From: Serilophus lunatus
Lineage: Eukaryota; Chordata; Aves; Passeriformes; Eurylaimidae
Assembly: GCA_013399895.1 (NCBI GenBank)
Contig: VXBA01001836.1
Coordinates: 490,533 to 554,532 of the forward strand
Direction: 5' to 3'
Length of the DNA stretch: 64,000 bases
The position numbers and the translations under genes are program-made. Under the pieces are notes generated by a model. The model made no database searches. It was given only the letters and a program-made list of their open reading frames with translations, and had not been told where the DNA came from. Below are positions 12,963 to 23,840 of this stretch, one piece after another (position 1 is the first letter of the stretch; each line of letters begins with the position of its first letter).

Positions 12963-13737
12963 AGATGGAGACATGGTTTCATGAATGCTGGAAGCAAGAA
13001 TGAGGAAGAGCCGCTTACTGTAGGTCTCAGTTATGGAACTCACTGCAAGATCAAAGGCTGCAGTGTTAGTTCTGAAGCAGGAAATGTCCCCATAATGCTG
13101 TGCAGCAGGCAAGAAGTGTAAATACTTTATAAGGGAAGGTGTAGTACAACTGTAAAACATGCCCCACAGGTTGGCTGTGCACTTTTCTTCTCCCTGGGCT
13201 CTATTCAGTCCTAGGACTCTTGTTCTGCAAGAGCTTTAGGCAATGCTTATGGTTAGAATCTGATGTCATCAATGAGAGAACTCATCCCAGGTCAAAATTC
13301 AAATCATGCTTTGCTTGAGTTATTTTGCAGAATATAAGTATAAATGTACTGATGACTGATACAGGGTTGAATTTTGCTGTCTTCTGCATCTTCTGTGGGC
13401 TTTGCTGTCATCCTTCTGATGCAAGTGAAAAAGCCCACCCTCCTAAATCAGGGTGAAAGCTGAGGAGAATTTCTCTGCTAAGAGCATTAGACTGATATCC
13501 CAATGGTAGCCAGGTTCCTCAATCACATTCACTTGCCAGCAGTGCTAAACTACTAAAAGTATCTTGATATTTATATCTGGATTTTGCAGCTCTGCTGCTT
13601 CGAGAAAAGCTGTGTTCCAGGATTGGAATCTTCACTTCCCCTTGTTTAATTTCAGAGTTTATTTTCAGACAAATAAACAGAACTCTAGGCAGACAAGAAG
13701 AGTGTGTTAAATGGGGTCATAACATCAGTGTTGTATA

Positions 13738-13833
13738 CACTGGGCCAAATTCTCTTCTACCTGCATCACTGCCTCATCAGGGAGACTTTGGTGGAGTTTA
13801 TTCATACTGCTATAAATGAGTAGACAGGTGAAT
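13738..13833. repeat. Ancient sauropsid interspersed repeat (GGGCCAAATTCT type)
   Basis: It begins CTGGGCCAAATTCTCTTC and continues with diverged TTACACC..., GGTGGAGTTTATTC and ATAAATGAG elements, in the order of an old repeat family that reads GGGCCAAATTCTGCTCTCA...GGAGTTACTCC...GTAAATGAGAG. That family is widespread in turtles and crocodilians and survives in birds as fossils. Assignment is from memory; the exact family name is not certain. Confidence 0.45.
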
Positions 13834-13839
13834 CCAACA

Positions 13840-14570
13840 GCCCAAGTAATGAAAACATGGTGTAAGAGAACCACAGTGAGCAAAGCTGTGGACTCTCCTG
13901 GTGCAGCGGTGCCCAGGCTGGCAACTTGGACAGTCTGGCCTCTCTCAAGTTGGTGAGTCTCCCACACAAACAGTTCTGCACCTCCACCCGTACCTGGTGC
14001 TAAAAAAGACTTTCCATGTCTTCTTTGTAGAAGACAGGATGGTAAGGACTACAGAGAGTATGAGGGTGAAGGAGGAGCTAGTGTGGTTCACAGTTCACCA
14101 CCATTTTGCTGTGATTCTGACCAATGTGTCTGTCTGCACATGGACTACTTTAGCAATCTTGCTGCTTGGCCTCAGCCAGAAAGTGTGTTCATGACTTGAG
14201 CAGATGTTTCTGCTTTTAAGAATCAGTCGTTTCCTCTTTTCCAGGAGCACATGCCAGCACAGTCAATATCTGGAAACCTGCTGCTTCACAGTAGGTCCAG
14301 AGTCTAAACTGGTACTTTACTAAAAAATGGTAATAAAGCAGTTTGAATTGCTTTTCATCCTTCATGCTCTTAATGGCTTTCAGGTTCATATGAGACCAAT
14401 CAATTAATCCTGGTTCAGACCTAGAGGAATGGGATGTTTCTTACCCTCTGAACAGGAAAGAAACCCATAACAAAGATTAGCAATCCACTTATTAAGACTT
14501 ATGTCAGCAGTACAGTCTAACAGAGCCTCCAGCTGGGGTTGGGACTACAGATTTGCAATCTTGTATAAGC
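13840..14570. other. Gene-free DNA, nothing recognised
   Basis: The 97-codon plus-strand frame at 13901-14194 shows no domain or convincing splice context. No repeats were seen. Confidence 0.5.
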
Positions 14571-14574
14571 CTAA

Positions 14575-14770
14575 TGTTCACTAGTCATATGCTAATTAAT
14601 TGCTAAATCACAAATGGCAAATCATAATTATTGTTTCAGGTTAGCAATTTTCCCTGACCTGATTGCATACTTGCTGTTTGGAAGAATTAAAAAATGAGGC
14701 TCATTTAGGAACATTTACCTGCCTAAGCCATATTTCTAGTTCCATTTGGTTTTTCTTTCAAGTGATGAAA
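14575..14770. promoter_or_regulatory. Candidate conserved non-coding element rich in homeodomain sites
   Basis: It contains TAATTAAT at 14593-14600, ATAATTATT near 14625-14632 and several AT-rich, even-composition words without low complexity. This texture is typical of developmental enhancers. No ORF or repeat explains it. Conservation cannot be tested from one sequence. Confidence 0.25.
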
Positions 14771-17700
14771 AACTCTTTGTTTTGAACAATTCTTGGATAG
14801 ATTCTGCTGCCCTTCATAATTCTGTGAGGTTAATCAAGAAGTAGGATCTCAAGAATAAGAAGACATAGAGTTGAAACGATTGTGGCTCTGGTCCTGTGAA
14901 GATTTTCAGTGGACTGAATGTATCACATTGTGGTCATCACACTTGGCTCAATTTGTGCAGACTAGGGTACTTGCTGTTTCCCATTTTAGGACGCAACCTG
15001 GCCAGTTTTATAGCAAGCCCATTCTTTTCTGGCTTCTTGCCTTATTTGCCCCATATAACACTTTTTTTTCAAATTTTCTGCTGTAGTTGTTATTGGTGGA
15101 CAGAAGTACAGAATTTATTAAATGTTCTTCCAAAAGTCCCATTAAGATCAGAAACAAAGCTCCTATTAATCTCAGGCATGCAGAATCAAATTTGTATTAA
15201 AAAAAATATTAATGGCGTATTTGAGAACTTCAAATCAAGGAAAGCTTCCCCAGTTCTTTTATCACCTGGTCCTGTGCACTCAAAACTCCCAGTACAGGGA
15301 GTCAAAGGGACATCAGGAAGCTTTCTGGCTCACAGACATATCCACATGTAAGGGCTGGCTGACATGTGGCTGAAGTCATGAGAATGCAGAGGATACTGCT
15401 TTGGCTCAGAAAGCTCTTACTCAGCTTGCTATCTAAAACTGTCCCAGCCCATCAAGCCTAACATGTATAGATCTCTTCCAGTCATTATCTGTTAGTTGTG
15501 TGGTGAGAAGGTTGACTTGGCAGCTTTGAAATGACAGTCTAGAAATTGGAGTAATTTCCTTGCTCGGATTAAGGTAGTTCTAGCAATCCTGAGAGTAACT
15601 GCTCAGGAGAGATGAGCCTGCTGCATAAATCCCTAGTCTGAGGTTATCTCACCAACAATCAGGCAGTGGTCTGCCCACTGTTACTAGTCAAAGTCGTATC
15701 TGAAAGATTTTGATAGCTGCCCTGAGGTAACCAAATCTCAGGACTGTTGCTCCTGGCTCCCTGTGTTTTCTGCTTTAAACTGGGGCTGCAGAGGAACAAC
15801 CCCAGGCAAAGAACAGCTGCATGGGTTCTTGGTGGAAGAAAGAAAATCAAGAGGAAAACAGAACTGTGGTTCCTGGACAGTAGAGTACTCAGGAACATTG
15901 AGAGAATTTTCTAGCTAGCAAGAAGCTGCTGCAGATGAAGAAGCATTTGCATTTGGTTCCCTCCGCCCTGCTGTAACTCTAGCCAGCCAGCGAAGCAACA
16001 CAGCAGACATTCAGTGGTACTGGCCCCAGCCCAAGTCTCTGTGCCAGGCTCCTAGCACACCTGTTAAACAGATTCCTTTCACCCAGCTTTCAGCTAACGT
16101 TTCAGCTGTGGCTGGTGATATGCCCGGCCTGCTGCAGTGCCATACCATACCTCAGTGCTCCCCATGGCACTGGGAGGTCAAAACCAGGCAAAGAGCACTA
16201 GACCACCCTGGCTCATATGGGATAATCCACCTGCCTAAGTGCACAGGAAATGTGTGGTTGTGTTGGTTTTGGTCAGCACTGTGGAAGGAAGGGTGGGTTG
16301 ACCCCCAGTGTGCTGAAAAGGTGGGGAGGTCCTGCCTCCTGTCTCTTTGGTGCTCCATCCATGCAGGAGCATGGATTGACAGCTCTCTGCCCAAGCACCA
16401 TATCCTGCTGTGCTGTCCCACCTGAGAACAGTGAGAGGTTCATATCCTGGATGAGAGCAGCAGACAGGGATGTTGGCTGGTAGTGTCCCTGCTCTTCCCT
16501 TCAAGATGTTCAGCAGGGACACTGTGAAGTCTGCTCTCATAAAGGACTACCAGCATCATTTAGAGCTTCATCTTCCCCAGAAGCTTCAGAGCTGTGACAG
16601 TTGGGAAGAGGAGTAGGAGAAGCAAGGCTTCCGTATTAAAGTGCGACTTACCTGCCCTCCCTTGCTGCTACTCCCTTGAACTTTAATTTTGACGCCCTTG
16701 AAGTTTTGAGTCTGGGTTAAACATATGAAGAATTTCTTAAGAAAGGAGGGACAGTGAACTACAGGGAGAAATGAGAAGCAGCAGGAGATTGGAAGGACAA
16801 CATGGGCTTTAGCTGTCTTTTGAGCAAGTTGTGACATCCTTATAGACCAGTCTGCTGCCACATAGGGATTAAGAGAAGTAGACAATTATGCAGTGCTCCT
16901 CTTCTCCTCTTTTATCTTATCTCTTTTTTAGGTTTAGAAAAAAAATACAGGCAGTCTGTGATATAGTTTTTCATGAGGAATTTCAAGGTTGTCCTAATTA
17001 GTTTTGGTCCAACGTTGAGATATGAAGAGTATTAAATTGGCTTCTCAAATAATCTCTGGATTTGCTGTCCACTGCCGGAAAGTCTATTGGCAGTTCTAGT
17101 AGAAAGTACTCAAAGATACAGCAACGAATATGTTCATTTGAAATTCTGGTTTAGAATCAGGACTTTTGAAAACCTCAAGAGAAAGAAAAGGTGCAGACAA
17201 GAGAAATCCACATACAAAGATAGGATGATTCCATCTCAATATGCAGATACATTCACCAGTGTCTATATTTTTTCCTAGTACTGTTACTGAAGGCAAAGTT
17301 GTAGTTGTTTTTTAGAAACCTAAAGACAAAGCCACAGTACTTTCAATATAAGACAGCTCTTACATAGTGATGGGGGAGGATCAGAGCTATTTATTTTCAA
17401 GCATCCCCATCTGACAACACACTGGGGGTAGGAGGAGGTTTGGAGGTTCAGTCTCTCCCCAAGAATCTAGAGAGAAAACGTTAATCAGAGTAGTTATGAA
17501 GGAACCTTAGACTTCTTTTCTGATCATGATCCAGCTGAGTTCTTGATCCTGATCCAAGCTAACAGGGCTGGAACTGGCTCTGAACTGTTTAGTTTGAAGG
17601 TTGCTTTCTTGCATTAGGACCTTTTATCTCTCTGTGGTTGTTTATCACAGTGGCTGTTCTTTGACATGGAGAACACATTGTTTGTGCAGGCTTCACTATG

Positions 17701-18265
17701 GTGAAGTGGAGATCTTACTCTTTTAGTTAGCAAAGTCATGTGTGAGATGTTTACTCTCAGCAGTGCTCAAGGGCAGTGCTAATTTATTTTTGTAACAGTT
17801 CTCTTCAGACAGAGAAGTTGGTGACAGCCATAATTTATTCATGGTGCTTTGCAGCCTTGCATAGCATGCCACACAGGCCTGAAGCAACTGGAAGTAGTTA
17901 TTTTCTTAGGAAAGTGTAGAGACCAAAACTGATAGCACACAGTGACATGCAGGAATCTGCTTATGTTTAAGATAGATAATGCACATCAGCAAAGAGAACT
18001 GCAGATGGCTAAGACTTCATGTTTTTCTCATGGCTTGTCCTCTTTCTCAGCTCACCTAATGTGGATGTATTTAGCTTCATAAGACAGTGTTTGCAGCAAT
18101 CAGAAGTTATTTTCATTCATTCACATTGGTGTTCACAGCTAGTACAATCCCAGAGAGTGGTGTTTGAGAGCTTTCTCTATTCCAAAGAAAAGGCATGGCA
18201 ATGTAACCAGGTCTGCTCTTTGGGGAGGAAAGCTCCAAGTCACATCTGCTTTCATTAGGTTCAAA
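14771..18265. other. Gene-free DNA, nothing recognised
   Basis: It holds overlapping chance ORFs (14896-15351, 16108-16540) in locally GC-richer sequence. None has a domain, a signal peptide or convincing splice sites. No known mobile element was seen. Confidence 0.5.
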
Positions 18266-18269
18266 TTTG

Positions 18270-18510
18270 GCTATGCTGAACACATGCCATCATCACTGTC
18301 ATTGCCATGGTAACACATTGCAACATGATACTATTCCAGTCATGTGACAGGAGGTCAGGCTGAAAGGAAACCTGGGCTTGGAGAAACGCGGCACTTGCGT
18401 TTTCGGTGGTGTTAATAAACAAAACAGCTACCAGCAAAGTAAATTTGCTTTTGTATAAATATTCCCTTCCTCAAGCTCGGCTGAATGAGAAGGCTGTTCT
18501 CCAGGGAATT
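18270..18510. promoter_or_regulatory. Candidate regulatory block with an RFX-type X-box
   Basis: ATTGCCATGGTAAC at 18301-18314 matches the palindromic RFX X-box GTTGCCATGGTAAC at 13 of 14 positions. About 85 bp downstream a small CpG-bearing stretch (AACGCGGCAC...GCGTTTTCGG, around 18385-18406) stands out against CpG-poor surroundings. RFX factors drive ciliary and MHC-II genes, but the target here is unknown. A single motif match is weak evidence of function. Confidence 0.3.
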
Positions 18511-18663
18511 GTCTATTGGTCTGGTCTGACTAGGGTTTAGACTGCTCATTCTCCTCCCACAGTCTCTCCACGGCTGGTGTGCTGGTTCCCACAGATTTGT
18601 TGGGGGGGACCTGGTGTCACTTTGCACAACTTCCACCGAATAAAAATAAAAGAGAAAACCCAC

Positions 18664-18699
18664 AAGCAAGCAAGCAAACAAACAAACAAACAAACAAAA
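18664..18699. repeat. (CAAG)n/(CAAA)n microsatellite
   Basis: CAAG units run into at least five CAAA units. Simple sequence; an open frame through it is low-complexity translation. Confidence 0.9.
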
Positions 18700-19985
18700 G
18701 CATCTCTTTGGGAACCAGGCAGCCCATTTCATGCAATTTGTGAGAGTTTATCTCTCTGTTCAGGTGATGGAAAGCCATAAATTATATGGGTTTTGTTTTT
18801 TGTTTTTTAATGAAGTTGTCTATTCTATTCAAAGAAGGGGGAAAAAACCCAAAGCTTTCAGGTTGAAGGGACTTGTGAATAGTTTGAGGCCGTATTAAGA
18901 ACATCTGGATTAAACAAAAATTAAACAGAAGGATAAGAAATTCAAAATTAGGATTTTTGTTCCTACTTATGCAGTCCTGAGGTCAATAAATGTCCTTCCT
19001 CCGATTTCAATGTGCTTTATCAAGACCTCCAACAACCACAATGTCCTGATTCTTCCCCATTAGAGACAAGAAAAGCAACAAGAGTATCACCACTTGTTAC
19101 AACCATTTCTCAGTGCATGTAAGATAAGGATTTATTATGCCAGAATTTACAACAAGTTTTGGAAAACTTACCTAGCAACATTATCATATTAGTTTCAGCG
19201 CAGAAGTCACTGTAAATACATTGTAAATACAGGCAGAATCACTTTCGAAGTCAATGCTGGACCAGTTTCCATTTCAAGAAGTAAAGACATGTTAATTAAT
19301 TAGCATATTTCATATCTTTGAAGTACAGGTTTTACTAAACCAGAAAGAGAATAATCTGACAAAATGGAGAAGATAGCAAACACGTGTCTTGAGCCTTTAA
19401 AGACCTGCTTCTCCCTGCTATTTCTAGGACAATCTTTCAGTTTTGCTACCATTTCTCACAGAAAGAAGAATGTGTGAAAAATTATGGAAGAAACAGTAAT
19501 TTACTATGACCATATCCACTCTATGCATTTTAAAAAAGCTGAGCAGGAAACCACAAAGTTGCCCAACAGCTACTGAGAAACAACATCCAACATGATTTGA
19601 TTTGCAAACCACAGATGCCAAGAAAATGGACTCCCTTTGATTTTAATGATTGGGCTGGTTTCATGGTGTGCCATTATGAAACGTGATGCCAGTCAAGATA
19701 AAAAGAGTTAATGCTTCTGTATTTATAATTGGAGAAAAAAAACAAACCTGCAGAAGATCTTTCTGAAGCATGCTGCTAGAAAACCTACACTTAGTCTTTA
19801 TCAGCCTGCAATTTTTGTAAAATGGAATTAGTGTCCTTCAGCCTTAGATAAAACTTCATCAATGCCAAGACAGGAGAAAAGCCTGTTTATTTATTCATTT
19901 GTGCAGTCTGTGGTCAAATTTCTAATATCGTTGTGTTCTATAAAACCCTGGTAGCCTAAGTATGTAAGATAATAAATAGATGTAG
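18700..19985. other. Gene-free AT-rich DNA, nothing recognised
   Basis: No gene, repeat family or notable structure was identified. Confidence 0.5.
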
Positions 19986-19987
19986 AT

Positions 19988-20335
19988 TGATAGAATAATT
20001 TGAGTTGGAAGAGACCTCTGGAGGTCACCTAGTGGCTCAACATCCTACTCAGACCATGGTCAGTTGGTCAGTTTGCTCCAAGTCTTGAGAAATTGATCTT
20101 AACATCAAGGATAGAGGTCATATAACAATGCTGGGGTCTCTGTTCCAGTGTTTGACTCCAACTGTGGGTTTTTTTTTCTTTTCTCCTCAACAGCTTGCTA
20201 CAGTTTGCATGCACTGCCTTTCATCCTGCTGCTGTGCAGCCCCAAGAGAATCCTGACTCTGTCCTCTCTATGTAGTTCCTGAACAGCTGAAAACTGCAAT
20301 AAGGTCTCTCCTTATTTAGACCTCTGGAAATGTAA
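19988..20335 (-). mobile_element. CR1 LINE fragment, 3' end, reverse orientation (older copy)
   Basis: Read on the plus strand this is the reverse complement of the CR1 3' region, in order: GATAGAATAATTTGAGTTGG, AGACCTCTGGAGGTCA, CTAGT...CAACATCCT, GTTCCAGTGTTTGACTCC, and finally CAATAAGGTCTCTCCTTA. CR1 is the dominant avian LINE and its copies are nearly always 5'-truncated, as here. Divergence is greater than in the 36-kb copy, and a T-rich insertion or expansion (about 20168-20180) interrupts it. No reverse-transcriptase coding sequence remains, so it is not mobile. Confidence 0.85.
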
Positions 20336-23300
20336 AACTGAGCAAAGTAACTCACAGAAGAATTCTGGCCCACAGGAGAGTTCTGGAAGGAAAAGTTGAT
20401 GCAAAAGATACCTGATATGACAGCTACTCAGCATTATTTGTGTGGGAGAAGATTATAGAAACACCAGTTATGAACAGAGTGTCTCTCTGCTGGGCACTGA
20501 GGAGGAACTGTAGCTGTCTGCACACAAATGTTTTGCAGCAAAGGACAGACAACAAACACACCAGAGGTACAAGGGAGTAAAACTGTGACCCTTTTAATAC
20601 GTGGAGAAGCAAGATGGTGGCAGATGATCTTACAAGTCATTTGAGTTTTCCTCCTGAAATATTGAATCGGGTTGCCAGAGTTATAAATACTGTATCCAAG
20701 GCAAAAATAGAGGGGCCCTATTATACATAGGTATCAGCTGACCCTCCCCTCCTATCTCTATGCCAAAGGTATGACTCATAATGTATATTACTAATATGTT
20801 TTGGTCGAATGTGACTGAACATCTCTGGACCACTCTCCCCTCCCAAGCACTTGTAAGCAAATCTAGTATCCTCCTGCTTGGAATTGGCTGTACAGAGTAA
20901 GGAGTCTCATAATAAACTTTCAGTGTCACTGGAACGATTAAATTCTTCAGTTGGGTAGGGCTGGGTTTTTTGTTAGTTTTTTTTTTTTTTTACCCTCTCA
21001 CTTTAGAAAGAAGCCAAGAGAATTAGAGTCCTGTATCCACAGTCAGACACATCAGACCATTAAACCTACACAGGAGATGGAGAATGCTTTGAACTGAGAC
21101 CATGAAGGGGGAGCCTGTGTCAGACCTTGCGTCCTACTTGCCCCAGCAGCTTTTGCCCTAATGAAGAAACATCTCCAATCTCCAACATTCGGGAGGAGAC
21201 CTGCTGTCAAAATAATCTGCAGTATCATACATTCTGTAGGTATGTGCCTCACTGCTGACTACAGAGAGAAATTAGTTTGTTAGTGCTAGATCAGAGATGT
21301 TTGTTTGAACATTGCAGTTTCTCTCTGTGTGCAAATTTTTTTGGAGCCAGAGTCCAAACAGGAGAGGCAAATATATGCATCGGAGTCTAACAAACAATAC
21401 CCTGTTAGCTGAAGGGCAGCCAGTAGGTAGTTCCCTCTGGATATGTCTGCATATCTTTTTGCAGCATTAAATACTAGAAGTGCTGAGCCTAAATTCTAAA
21501 AATTTTGTTTTGGTTACTGTCTTTATCATCTTCATGGAGTTAAGGAAATTAAAAAAAAATAAAAATTCGACTTTGTTCTCTTGTCCCCAAAATGTTTTTC
21601 TTTTTAGCTCTACTTTTTCTACCTTTTCTGTTATAATTTATACTTACCCCCACATTTTTTTTTTTGAGCACATTTGCTGAAATGGACATAGTATTTCTCT
21701 GTTCATTGAGCTTGCTCCTGCCCACTACAAAGAAGAGAATCTTCCACATGCACTTAAAGTAATTGTTTCCTACTTTGATGGTATTTCCAAACATTACTAG
21801 TACAAGAAAACCAATCTGTTGGTAGAGCTGGGCCATAGTTCACTGAAGTAAGGGACTTCAGAAATTGAGTAAATAACTTGTGAATAAAAGGGATGAAGGA
21901 ACAAATAATGGAGTCTCTGCTTATTTTGATGCATAAACACAAATGAGTCTGAGAAAGTATTTAGTTGAATAGATGGAGTTTATTTCACTATTAAAGGCTG
22001 TGTTCACTTTCTGGTCATTGAAGACACTGATCAATGAAGCCGAGTTGGAGTTTACAGTGCTGGATATTTCATTAAGCTGCTTGCCTGGGACTCATAAGAT
22101 TGGTGGAGTTTTGCTCTCAAAAAATTTCAGTGTTCTAAGTTACTGCATCCTCTTTTAACCCTTTTCCTTGGTGCAGTGCTGCAGATCTCCATAAAAATGG
22201 GAGATTTGACCCAGCCCTGGAGCAATGCTTTCCATTCTGACTTCCCAGCATGAGGCATTGTTTAGAACCAGAGATAACTGAGGGCAGTGAGGGACATCTT
22301 CTTTCTAGGAGTTTTGTGCCACCCTTCCAACGCTTTATCTCATAGAAGCAAAACACAGCTCTAGCCCAAATCAAACAGTTCTTTCTGCCTGATTGCCTCA
22401 CCCTTCTTGTTCTTTTTCGGCCTGAGGCACCTACAAAGGAGTTCAGGATGTTCCTGTCTCCACAAAAGTCCTCCCCTGACTCTTGCAGCAGCTTCTCCGC
22501 AGCTCAGCCAGTTTCCTTCTGCCTTGACTGATCCTCCAAGTAAACAAAAGCCACCTGCCAAGTAAGCACATCCTGCTCAGGGGTCCTCCTCGTCTTGGAG
22601 CTTTGTCTCCTGCATCTCATCTCTTATGTTTCTTTAGATGACTGCATTGATACCTGGCTCCTTTGTTCTGACTTGAGGAAAATTCCACCGCCTGGAGCCT
22701 GCCCTCAGCATGGACTCATGGCCTCAGACTTCCCATTGCATTACCGATGCTTTCACATAAATGGAAGATGTTTAAGTTAATGATCTCCTATTGTTAACCA
22801 TATGTCACCCCCCTGTGTAATCTCAGTTTAAAACTGTGGTAAAGACATGGCCAAGAGGGATAATTGCCTACTTTCAAATCTGGGCTTCCAGTTTCCAAAA
22901 GGAAGTCCTGCATTTTCAAGCAGAATTAATAAGAAGTTCAAGCTATTTTCAAATATGCAACTATACCAGTTAGACTCTAGTTTACATTTGATTTCAGAGG
23001 TTTTCTGAATTGACTAAAGGCCACATAATTATGTTAATAACTAATAATCCATATATGTAGTTTAAAAGCTTTTTAACAAATACCTAGATGAAGCTGATAA
23101 AGCATCTTCAAGAAAGTTAATTATGTGTCTGTCTTCAAAGATGATTTTTTTAGTATATTGATGTATCGTAGGTGAAAAATATCTTGGAAACCTCTTCATA
23201 TCTTCCATAGTTAAATAAATATTAGGGGCTTTCAAAGCTATTTGAAACCGAGATTACCAAACTGAATTCGAAGTGTACCTTGGAATTTACATACTACGTC

Positions 23301-23595
23301 TCATCAAGTTCCCTTCTCTCCACTGTGCTCAGTTCCTCCCTTCAAGTCTTTTAAATGTTTTTCTTCACCACCCCCCCCACCCCCCAAATTTAGATAAACT
23401 TTTAGGTCATGAATTTAAGAGCAAATAATTCAAAATTCTCCCCCGTGAGTTTTTCAAAATTGCTCTAGCGTTGGTCAAATGATGGTCTTATGGAAGTAAG
23501 CAGTAAAACGTCAAGCAGCTTCCAAAGAAGCCAACACAGAGCCTTATGAAAATGCCACCTTTATTACTTTAAAAAAGAGGGTCTGAAAGGACTAA
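20336..23595. other. Gene-free DNA, nothing recognised
   Basis: It contains a T run (about 20977-20991) and a C-rich tract (about 23368-23386). Minus-strand open frames at 21549-21836 and 22135-22561 have no recognised domain. Confidence 0.5.
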
Positions 23596-23599
23596 CTAA

Positions 23600-23840
23600 G
23601 GAAATTCAATGCTCAAATCCCATTGTAATTCAATAGGAATGGGGCGCCAAATTCCTTTAGGCTGCTTTGCAAATTCTCTCACAATGGATGCCAATTCAAC
23701 TCCCATTATAAGCCAGTCATTCTGTAATGTCAGAGGGTCAAGGTGATTGCTGGGTGGTGTTACCTGGCCACATCTGAAATAAAGCTGGGGAACTATTGTG
23801 TTTTCATCACTGTGGTCTTTGAAACAAAATCATCTGGATG
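23600..23840. promoter_or_regulatory. Candidate conserved non-coding element with an E2F-like site
   Basis: GCGCCAAA at 23644-23651 matches the E2F half-site TTTGGCGC on the other strand. The surrounding 240 bp are of balanced composition, repeat-free and lacking ORFs. Conservation and activity are untested; this is a pattern-based guess. Confidence 0.2.

Noticed and set aside
14896..15351. 151-codon plus-strand frame
   Set aside because: Hydrophobic from T-rich sequence, no recognised family, no splice context.
16108..16540. Overlapping open frames on both strands in a GC-richer patch
   Set aside because: Simultaneous openness of several frames reflects base composition, not coding; no domain is visible.
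18664..18699. CAAA repeat as a CRISPR-like or satellite array
   Set aside because: A tetranucleotide microsatellite without spacers; the organism is a vertebrate.
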